The notes beneath the pieces were generated by a model. That model saw nothing but the letters and a program-made list of their open reading frames with translations, had not been told where the DNA came from and searched no databases. A stretch of DNA of 64,000 nucleotides from Owenia fusiformis. Lineage: Eukaryota > Annelida > Polychaeta > Sabellida > Oweniidae. Shown piece by piece: positions 58,901 to 64,000 of this stretch. The stretch lies in the NCBI GenBank assembly GCA_903813345.2, contig CAIIXF020000012.1:21900184-21964183 (forward strand), written 5' to 3'. Made by a program: the position numbers and the translations under genes. Positions within the stretch are counted from its first letter, which is position 1, and every line of letters starts with the position of its first letter.

Positions 58901-61494
58901 TGAGTTTTCCTGGATGCCTCCTTTTGAACCCACCCCTCAATGACATTTACATAATTGATCAGTTCTTCTGGATGCCTCCTTTTGAACCCACCCCTCAATG
59001 ACATTTACATAATTGATCAGTTCTCCTGGTTGCCTCCTTTTGAACCCACCCCACGATGACATTTACATAATTGATCAGTTCTCCTGGTTGCCTCCTTTTG
59101 AACCCACCCCTCAATGACATTTACATAATTGATCAGTTTTCCCGGATGCCTCCTTTTGAACCCACCCCTCAATGACATTTACATAATTGATTAGTTCTCC
59201 TGGATGCCTCCTTTTGAACCCACCCCTCAATGACATTTACATAATTGATCAGTTCTTCTGGATGCCTCCTTTTGAACCCACCCCTCAATGACATTTACAT
59301 AATTGATCAGTTCTTCTGGATGCCTCCTTTTGAACCCACCCCTCAATGACATTTACATAATTGATCAGTTCTCCTGGTTGCCTCCTTTTGAACCCACCCC
59401 TCAATGACATTTACATAATTGATCAGTTCTCCTGGTTGCCTCCTTTTGAACCCACCCCTCAATGACATTTACATAATTGATCAGTTTTCCTGGATGCCTC
59501 CTTTTGAACCCACCCCTCAATGACATTTACATAATTGATCAGTTCTCCTGGATGCCTCCTTTTGAACCCATCCCTCAATGACATTTACATAATTGATCAG
59601 TTTTCCTGGATGCCTCCTTTTGAACCCACCCCTCAATGACATTTACATAATTGATCAGTTTTCCTGGATGCCTCCTTTTGAACCCACCCCTCAATGACAT
59701 TTACATAATTGATCAGTTTTCCTGGATGCCTCCTTTTGAACCCACCCCTCAATGACATTTACATAATTGATCAGTTTTCCTTGATGCCTCCTTTTGAACC
59801 CACCCCTCAATGACATTTACATAATTGATCAGTTCTCCTGGTTGCCTCCTTTTGAACCCACCCCTCAATGACATTTACATAATTGATCAGTTTTCCTGGA
59901 TGCCTCCTTTTGAACCCATCTCTCAATGACATTTACATAATTGATCAGTTCTCCTGGTTGCCTTCTTTTGAACCCACCCCTCAATGACATTTACATAATT
60001 GATCAGTTCTTCTGGATGCCTCCTTTTGAACCCACCCCTCAATGACATTTACATAATTGATCAGTTCTCCTGGATGCCTTCTTTTGAACCCATCCCTCAA
60101 TGACATTTACATAATTGATCAGTTCTTCTGGATGCCTCCTTTTGAACCCACCCCTCAATGACATTTACATAATTGATCAGTTCTCCTGGATGCCTCCTTT
60201 TAACCGCACTCAACAATTACAATTGCATATATTTCAGTCCCCCTAGCAGCCTACAAATGGCTGGTGACATACCTGTTGGAAGAGAGTGCAATTAAGTTGA
60301 AGTCAGAGCTCTCTAGCGGGAAAGATTCATTCTCAGCACGTAATGACAGCCAGGCATACTACTGCAGGACGCTGTCTTTTGCCTTCATAGAGGTTAGTAC
60401 TACTGTTAATGGTATATCCATTATCACAGATGCAGGTTTATTGTTAAATAAATAAGTTTTTGTGAAAAGCAAATTGGTTTTATAATAAGAGAAAGGGGGT
60501 AAATGTTGATATTATTTTGTAGTATTTTAAGTAGTAGCCTTGCCTAAGTCAGTATCTTTTATTTTTATGTCACCACCAAATAGTGGTGACATATTGTTAT
60601 GGTCTCCATTTTTGTGATGGCGGTTGGCAATTGGCAGGTGTGGTTGGTGATCGGCGGGTGGCGGTTGGTGTCTGTAACAAATTCTTAAAACTTACAATTA
60701 CTTAACAAATACTGTTTAGACTGACTTCAGTTTTTTCAAAATCATCTACAAGTTTTCTGAAGTTCAAATCTGACCTTCATTGACCTTTTCAAGGTAAAAA
60801 AGGTCAAAAAGGCCTTTTTTCAACTTGCTTCAAATTGACCAAATATTTTTTCAAAATCATCTACAAGTTATCAGAAGTTCAAATCTGACTTCAGATTTGA
60901 GATTTGACCTTCATTGACCTTCTTAAGGTAAAAAAAGGTCAAAAATGTATTTTTTCAAATTGACCAATTGTTTTTTCAAAATCATCTACAAGTTATCAAA
61001 AGTTCAAATCTGACTATAGATTTGACCTTCAATGACATTCTTAAGGTCAAAAAATATTTGACCTTCTCAAGGTCAAAAAGGTATTTTTCTAACTTGCTTC
61101 AAATTGACCAATTTTTTTTCAAAATCATCCACAAGTTCTCAGAAATTCAAATCTGAGAAAATACAGACAAGGCAAGGCTACTGAATTATTGAAAAATTTA
61201 ACCATTTCCATTTTTGTTTATGTGAGTTGTCTGATAGTTATAACCACTATTGTTTTAATTGACAACTTAGTGTTGATACACGATATTTTTCAAGACACTA
61301 TTTTCATGTGCTTGTTGTTCAACTCATTTATAGTAAACTCTGTTCTTGTGTTTTCCAGCACACAGTTTTAGATACCTTCAATAAGTATATACAAGACACT
61401 GACACACCTGCAGAACTTAGACCTGTATTGAACAGATTATGTGTGTTATATGGCTTATGGAGCATGGAAAAACACCTAGCTACATTATACCAAG
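37786..61494 (+). CDS. ACOX3: Peroxisomal acyl-CoA oxidase 3-like, 5' and central exons
   Basis: Gene-level entry; the 3' end is outside the window. Acyl-CoA oxidases catalyse the first, FAD-dependent, H2O2-producing step of peroxisomal beta-oxidation; the ACOX3 type acts on branched-chain and related acyl-CoAs. Sixteen exons are found. Using one of the three alternative exons 2-4, about 599 codons are present of roughly 700 in the family. Order: N-terminal [17 protein letters not shown], alpha domain, FAD/substrate region [18 protein letters not shown] (about 151-168), [55 protein letters not shown] and [20 protein letters not shown], whose Glu (about residue 447) corresponds to the catalytic base. 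All frames join without stops. A C-terminal peroxisomal signal would be in the unseen part. Confidence 0.95.
38765..38992 (+). CDS. ACOX3: ACOX3-like exon 2, alternative version a
   Basis: 76 codons, phase 0-0, acceptor TTCTCTTGTAG, donor GTAAAA. It begins [11 protein letters not shown] and contains [19 protein letters not shown] and [12 protein letters not shown]. It aligns along its full length with exons 3 and 4, and replaces the same family segment. It is the most diverged of the three at the start (Y for W at position 4). Confidence 0.85.
39045..39275 (+). CDS. ACOX3: ACOX3-like exon 3, alternative version b
   Basis: 77 codons, phase 0-0, acceptor TTAATTTTAG, donor GTATGA. It begins [16 protein letters not shown] and contains [20 protein letters not shown]. 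By eye this version is the closest to vertebrate ACOX3 (ENDP, YRELNF, GMYD). Only 52 bp of intron separate it from exon 2, which is short for splicing exon 2 to exon 3 and fits mutual exclusion. Confidence 0.88.
39276..40040. other. ACOX3: Intron between alternative exons b and c
   Basis: AT-rich, no repeat array and no further copy of the duplicated exon. An imperfect duplication of CCCATGGG words is seen near 39760-39840. Confidence 0.5.
40041..40271 (+). CDS. ACOX3: ACOX3-like exon 4, alternative version c
   Basis: 77 codons, phase 0-0, acceptor ACTGTTCTAG, donor GTATTG. It begins [16 protein letters not shown] and contains [20 protein letters not shown] and [14 protein letters not shown]. 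Its frame is open and its splice sites are intact, so it is unlikely to be a dead duplicate. Confidence 0.88.
40770..43592. repeat. 31-bp minisatellite, roughly 90 copies
   Basis: Unit: CAATTGTTCTAATGCTGCTG followed by CAATMAACACT. Variants (GGTGCAATTAACACT, TTGCAATTAATATT, CTGCGATAAACACT) are arranged in higher-order blocks of several units that recur, which shows amplification of multi-unit blocks. Located in intron 4 of the ACOX3-like gene. Confidence 0.95.
43590..44181. mobile_element. ~590-bp TIR element inside the 31-bp array
   Basis: TTCTCCCCCCTTAATTTTTT at the left pairs with AAAAAAGTTAAGGGGGGAGAA (first 20 considered) at the right. The array breaks off at CCCAATTGTT and resumes at about 44206 with TGTTGCTGCTATCAACACTC, so the insertion, possibly with ~25 bp of extra sequence, post-dates the array. 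No target duplication is clear and there is no open frame. Confidence 0.72.
44206..44425. repeat. 31-bp minisatellite, distal remainder
   Basis: Seven more units of the same 31-bp repeat, more diverged than those before the insertion. Confidence 0.88.
44426..45941. other. ACOX3: Intron 4, distal part, with a short hairpin
   Basis: Contains the hairpin AAATACTGGATGACCATGA with its complement at 44972-45043 (MITE-like or recombinational). Otherwise AT-rich without coding signal. Frames at 44606-44854 and 44418-44600 lack support. Confidence 0.6.
45942..46016 (+). CDS. ACOX3: ACOX3-like exon 5
   Basis: 25 codons, phase 0-0, acceptor TTTGTTTTAG, donor GTAGGG. Encodes [20 protein letters not shown] plus five residues, matching the family segment F-G-x-V-x-x-S-G-S-x-R-H. 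Any one of exons 2-4 joins to it in frame. Confidence 0.88.
46017..50228. other. ACOX3: Intron 5 (4.2 kb)
   Basis: Holds a repeat beginning TGGCGTAGCCAGGATTTGG at 46183 and the 2.6-kb TIR element at 47198-49812. The several 60-75-codon frames here show no splice context or family similarity. Confidence 0.6.
47198..49812. mobile_element. 2.6-kb non-autonomous TIR element
   Basis: CCCTTATAAAAAATTCAACC and CTTGAAAGTCCGAATTT at the left are exactly mirrored at the right (49776-49812), giving ~37-bp near-perfect terminal inverted repeats. Subterminal regions on both sides are rich in GCAACCATT/AATGGTTGC words. Inside, a 21-bp unit (GGTTGAACAGCTAATTAAAAC) is repeated about four times at 48503-48590. 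No transposase frame survives. Target duplication unclear. Confidence 0.85.
50229..50318 (+). CDS. ACOX3: ACOX3-like exon 6 (FAD/substrate motif)
   Basis: 30 codons, phase 0-0, acceptor TGTGTTACAG, donor GTAAGC. Encodes [20 protein letters not shown] then [10 protein letters not shown]; the [12 protein letters not shown] stretch is the family signature lining the flavin and acyl-CoA site. Confidence 0.95.
50319..51220. other. ACOX3: Intron 6, nothing notable
   Basis: AT-rich, no repeat or coding signal that I can support. Confidence 0.5.
51221..51329 (+). CDS. ACOX3: ACOX3-like exon 7
   Basis: Phase 0-1, acceptor TTCATTCCAG, donor GTGAGT. Encodes [20 protein letters not shown] followed by [30 protein letters not shown] is characteristic of acyl-CoA oxidases. 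Confidence 0.95.
51330..52257. other. ACOX3: Intron 7 with degenerate CCATACCAA repeats
   Basis: 51600-51990 carries irregular copies of CCATACCAAATRTCCAMATA spaced 30-60 bp apart. No exon. Confidence 0.6.
52258..52381 (+). CDS. ACOX3: ACOX3-like exon 8
   Basis: Phase 1-2, acceptor TTATTCTTCAG, donor GTAGGC. Encodes [20 protein letters not shown] then [19 protein letters not shown], the conserved segment containing GD-GxKxGxNGxDNG. Confidence 0.95.
52382..53132. other. ACOX3: Intron 8 with short tandem and hairpin repeats
   Basis: Three ~40-bp copies of AGGATATCGTGACGATATAC (52555-52660). Then a hairpin element at 52745-52860 (GGTGATATTGATAT pairing with ATATTAATATCACC around TTCGCTTCGCTCTCTCGTGC). 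Then a second C/G-rich partial palindrome at 52910-52985. Confidence 0.7.
53133..53229 (+). CDS. ACOX3: ACOX3-like exon 9
   Basis: Phase 2-0, acceptor TTTAATTTCAG, donor GTTAGT. Encodes [20 protein letters not shown] then [12 protein letters not shown]. Its last ~33 bases plus the donor are the seed of the minisatellite that follows directly. Confidence 0.95.
53197..54270. repeat. ~47-bp minisatellite built from the exon 9 5' splice site
   Basis: About 23 copies counting the exonic one. Unit: ACCCCWRATGGCAAATATGT, then AACCCCCTACAAG, then GTTAGTTATATGT. The first two blocks are coding sequence of exon 9 ([11 protein letters not shown]) and the third is its donor and intron start. CCCCAGAT and CCCCTAAT variants alternate in part of the array, giving a two-unit higher order. 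Nearly all copies keep an intact GT donor (GTTAGT, or the stronger GTGAGT in a few). Confidence 0.95.
54491..54673 (+). CDS. ACOX3: ACOX3-like exon 10
   Basis: 61 codons, phase 0-0, acceptor CATATTTCAG, donor GTAAAA. Encodes [59 protein letters not shown]. GASLGxLSGGRV and RRQFGP are family hallmarks. Confidence 0.96.
55008..55130 (+). CDS. ACOX3: ACOX3-like exon 11
   Basis: 41 codons, phase 0-0, acceptor TTATTGCAG, donor GTACAA. Encodes [20 protein letters not shown] then [20 protein letters not shown]; QWRLxPxLAAxYAxDxFSK is conserved. Confidence 0.95.
55285..55405 (+). CDS. ACOX3: ACOX3-like exon 12
   Basis: Phase 0-1, acceptor TTAATTCCAG, donor GTATGA. Encodes [40 protein letters not shown], with the universal ACGGHGY motif. 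Confidence 0.96.
55567..56075. mobile_element. MITE with CACAGGGAGATATGC ends and an internal duplication
   Basis: ACACAGGGAGATATGC (55567-) is complementary to GCATATCTCCCTGTG, which occurs twice, ending at 55890 and at about 56075. The second end follows a ~185-bp partial duplication of the interior. The interior is rich in TGAGTACT/AGTACTCA words. Intron 12 of the ACOX3-like gene, ending ~38 bp before exon 13. Confidence 0.82.
56114..56227 (+). CDS. ACOX3: ACOX3-like exon 13 (catalytic Glu)
   Basis: Phase 1-1, acceptor TTTTTCATAG, donor GTCAGA. Encodes [20 protein letters not shown] then [17 protein letters not shown]. The Glu of CTYEGDN (about residue 447) is the conserved catalytic base position. 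Confidence 0.96.
56464..56574 (+). CDS. ACOX3: ACOX3-like exon 14
   Basis: Phase 1-1, acceptor AAATTGCAG, donor GTGAGG. Encodes [20 protein letters not shown] then [20 protein letters not shown] and KFS are conserved in the C-terminal domain linker. Confidence 0.92.
57020..60215. repeat. 58-bp minisatellite related to the exon 15 3' splice site, ~54 copies
   Basis: Unit: TTGATCAGTTCTCCTGGATG, CCTCCTTTTGAACCCACCCC, TCAATGACATTTACATAA. Outer units are more diverged. The first ones (57020-57170) read AATTGCGTATGTTTCAG then TTCTCCTGGATTCC. The last unit grades into the true acceptor region of exon 15 (CCTCCTTTTAACCGCACTCA, then AATTGCATATATTTCAG, then TCCCCCTAGCAGCC). Two-fold variants GGATGCC/GGTTGCC alternate irregularly. 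Intron 14. Confidence 0.95.
60247..60392 (+). CDS. ACOX3: ACOX3-like exon 15
   Basis: Phase 1-0, donor GTTAGT. Encodes [49 protein letters not shown]. The acceptor is a tandem CTAG/CAG (NAGNAG) site: start at 60247 gives A-A-Y-K-W, start at 60250 gives A-Y-K-W. Both keep frame. Confidence 0.92.
60533..61182 (-). mobile_element. Short copy of the AGGTCA-array element, with TIRs
   Basis: AGTAGCCTTGCC at 60533 and GGCAAGGCTACT ending at 61182 are exact inverted repeats. Inside, in inverted order relative to 18640-20861, are the hairpin ATGTCACCACCAAATAGTGG and its partner, CATATTGTTATGGTCTCC, the GC-rich GGCGGTTGG block, and four to five ~140-bp units with TTCAAATCTGAC and TGACCTTC. Intron 15. 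Confidence 0.85.
61359..61494 (+). CDS. ACOX3: ACOX3-like exon 16
   Basis: 45 codons plus one base, phase 0-1, acceptor TGTTTTCCAG, donor GTACAG. Encodes [20 protein letters not shown] then [20 protein letters not shown] and ATLYQ. LRxVLxRLxxLYxLWS is conserved. The next ~100 codons of the protein must lie right of the window. Its last 80 bases plus donor seed the following array. Confidence 0.93.
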
Positions 61495-64000
61495 GTACAG
61501 TTCATATATTGTGTAGTAACTTAGACCTGTATTGAACAGATTATGTGTGTTATATGGCTTATGGAGCATGGAAAAACACCTAGCTACATTATACCAAGGT
61601 ACAGTTCATATATTGTGTAGTAACTTAGACCTGTATTGAACAGATTATGTGTGTTATATGGCTTATGGAGCATGGAAAAACACCTAGCTACATTATACCA
61701 AGGTACAGTTCATATATTGTGTGGTAACTTAGACCTGTATTGAACAGATTATGTGTGCTGTATGGCTTATGGAGCATGGAAAAACACCTAGCTACATTAT
61801 ACCAAGGTACAGTTCATATATTGTGTAGTAACTTAGACCTGTATTGAACAGATTATGTGTGTTATATGGCTTATGGAGCATGGAAAAACACCTTGCTACA
61901 TTATACCAAGGTACAGTTTATGTATTGTGTAGTAACTTAGCCCTGTATTGAACAGATTATGTGTGTTATATGGCTTATGGAGCATGGAAAAACACCTAGC
62001 TACATTATACCAAGGTACAGTTCATATATTGTGTAATAACTTAGACCTGTATTGAACAGATTATGTGTGCTATCAAGCGGTACAAACTTCGACCGTTAAT
62101 TTGAATTTTTGACCTACCAGCTGCTTGAAAATCACGGATTGCGAGTCTCATACTGCACCGTTTTTCTTCAAACTTATACCATTAAAAGCAAAACAAAATT
62201 GCCTTTCTGTCGGGGCATTACTTTATTGTAAAGAGTCCCTCGTTCAAGCAGCGTTTTGGTCCCCAGCTGTTAGAAGGCCTTCTTACAGCTGGGGACCAAA
62301 ATGCCGCTGGAAGTAGGGACTCTGATTAAGAGAATAATGTACCATCAGAAAGCGATTTTTGTGATGCTTTGAATGGAACAAGTTTGAAGAAAAACGGTGC
62401 AGTATGAGACTCGTAATCCTTGATTTTCAAACATCCGGTAGGTCAAAAATTCAAATTAACGGTCGAAGTTTGTACCGCGTGGTGCTATATGGCTTATGGA
62501 GCATGGAGAAACACCTAGCTACATTATACCAAGGTACAGTTCATATATTGTGTAGTAACTTCGACCTGTATTGAACAGATTATGTGTGCTGTATGGCTTA
62601 TGGAGCATGGAAAAACACCTAGCTACATTATACCAAGGTACAGTTCATATATTGTGTAATAACTTAGACCTGTTTTGAACAGATTATGTGTGTTATATGG
62701 CTAATGGAGCATGGAAAAACACCTAGCTACATTATACCAAGGTACAGTTCATATATTGTGTAATAACTTAGACCTGTTTTGAACAGATTATGTGTGTTAT
62801 ATGGCTAATGGAGCATGGAAAAACACCTAGCTACATTATACCAAGGTACAGTTCATATATTGTGTCGTAACTTCGACCTGTATTGAACAGATTATGTGTG
62901 CTGTATGGCTTATGGAGCATGGAAAAACACCTAGCTACATTATACCAAGGTACAGTTCATATATTGTGTAATAACTTAGACCTGTTTTGAACAGATTATG
63001 TGTGTTATATGGCTAATGGAGATGGAAAAACACCTAGCTACATTATACCAAGGTACAGTTCATATATTGTGTAGTAACTTAGACCTGTATTGAACAGATT
63101 ATGTGTGTTATATGGCTTATGGAGCATGGAGAAACACCTAGCTACATTATACCAAGGTACAGTTCATATATTGTGTAGTAACTTAGACCTGTATTGAACA
63201 GATTATGTGTGTTATATGGCTTATGGAGCATGGAAAAACACCTAGCTACATTATACCAAGGTACAGTTCATATATTGTGTAGTAACTTCGACCTGTATTG
63301 AACAGATTATGTGTGCTGTATGGCTTATGGAGCATGGAAAAACACCTAGCTACATTATACCAAGGTACAGTTCATATATTGTGTAGTAACTTAGACCTGT
63401 ATTGAACAGATTATGTGTGTTATATGGCTTATGGAGCATGGAGAAACACCTAGCTACATTATACCAAGGTACAGTTCATATATTGTGTAGTAACTTAGAC
63501 CTGTATTGAACAGATTATGTGTGTTATATGGCTTATGGAGCATGGAAAAACACCTAGCTACATTATACCAAGGTACAGTTTATATATTGTGTCGTAACTT
63601 CGACCTGTATTGAACAGATTATGTGTGTTATATGGCTTATGGAGCATGGAAAAACACCTAACTACATTATACCAAGGTACAGTTTATATATCTTGTAGTA
63701 ACTTCGACCTGTATTGAACAGATTATGTGTGTTATATGGCTTATGGAGCATGGAAAAACACCTAGCTACATTATACCAAGGTACAGTTTATATATTGTGT
63801 AGTAACTTCGACCTGTATTGAACAGATTATGTGTGTTATATGGCTTATGGAGCATGGAAAAACACCTAGCTACATTATACCAAGGTACAGTTCATATATT
63901 GTGTAGTAACTTCGACCTGTATTGAACAGATTATGTGTGCTGTATGGCTTATGGAGCATGGAAAAACACCTAGCTACATTATACCAAGGTACAGTTCATA
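61415..64000. repeat. 104-bp minisatellite built from the exon 16 5' splice site
   Basis: About 20 copies including the exonic one, continuing past the right edge. Unit: the last 80 bases of exon 16 (ACTTAGACCTGTATTGAACA to CATTATACCAAG) plus 24 intronic bases (GTACAGTTCATATATTGTGT then AGTA). Almost all units keep the AAG/GTACAG donor. Use of any later donor would add TVHILCSNLDLY and a stop. Interrupted once by the MITE at 62074-62481. Confidence 0.96.
62074..62481. mobile_element. 408-bp palindromic MITE inside the exon 16 array
   Basis: Ends CAAGCGGTACAAACTTCGAC and its complement (…GTACCGCGTG). The inverted repeats are perfect over CGGTACAAACTTCGACCGTT and the following ~20 bp. It is flanked by GTGCTAT (62067-62073 and 62482-62488); with one mismatch the duplication is 8 bp. 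The centre carries a second palindrome, GTCCCCAGCTGT with its complement around 62260-62295. CA..TG ends and 7-8 bp duplication suggest a hAT- or P-type non-autonomous element. Confidence 0.88.

Noticed and set aside
61495-64000. Array units as real cassette exons of the ACOX3-like gene
   Set aside because: The only acceptor-like AGs between units (GTGTAG, ACTTAG) would join to exon 16's phase-1 end and give a stop within a few codons, and the exon part is 74-80 bases, not a multiple of three. The arrays are treated as intronic.
1-64000. tRNA, rRNA or snRNA genes
   Set aside because: I looked for A/B-box-like and conserved stem patterns and saw none that I could fold convincingly by eye. A covariance-model search would be decisive.

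Overview
This window is AT-rich, intron-rich animal DNA. It holds no operons, CRISPR arrays, recognisable RNA genes or bacterial features. Two spliced genes can be reconstructed exon by exon with GT-AG boundaries and consistent phases. Everything else is dominated by minisatellites, foldback (inverted-repeat) elements and MITE-like insertions. The style, with short exons, very abundant non-autonomous palindromic elements and frequent TACATGTA-type motifs, suggests a marine invertebrate. The phylum is not determinable from sequence alone, so this is inference.

Layout. 1-7738: three head-to-tail copies of a 2.2-3.1 kb segment full of CAATA and GGTT microsatellites, C-tracts and a ~165-bp minisatellite. 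7739-17865: gene-free; it holds an intact MITE with 10-bp target duplications, an ~88-bp tandem array, a degenerate satellite, a 377-bp MITE and a nested palindrome. 17866-37078 (minus strand): a six-exon gene for an unrecognised 329-residue multi-pass membrane protein. All its introns are phase 0. Its large introns carry a ~140-bp array rich in AGGTCA half-sites, a TTAA-flanked foldback, a triple-nested insertion complex and a large palindrome. 37079-37785: a short divergent promoter region with a TATA-like box next to a CRE. 37786 to the right edge (plus strand): the 5' and central part of a peroxisomal acyl-CoA oxidase 3-type gene (ACOX3-like, about the first 599 codons of roughly 700). The C-terminal exons lie beyond the window.

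Most interesting. (1) The ACOX3-like gene has three consecutive, mutually homologous, phase 0-0 exons of 76-77 codons (38765-38992, 39045-39275, 40041-40271). They occupy the place of a single N-terminal segment in the family, which predicts mutually exclusive splicing. (2) Three long minisatellites in the same gene are each built from a splice junction: the donor of exon 9 (~23 copies), the acceptor region of exon 15 (~54 copies) and the donor of exon 16 (~20 copies, running off the window). Hundreds to thousands of bases of decoy splice sites thus flank constitutive exons of a metabolic enzyme. (3) Several transposon insertions can be resolved to the base, because target-site duplications and related empty sites are present in the same window.
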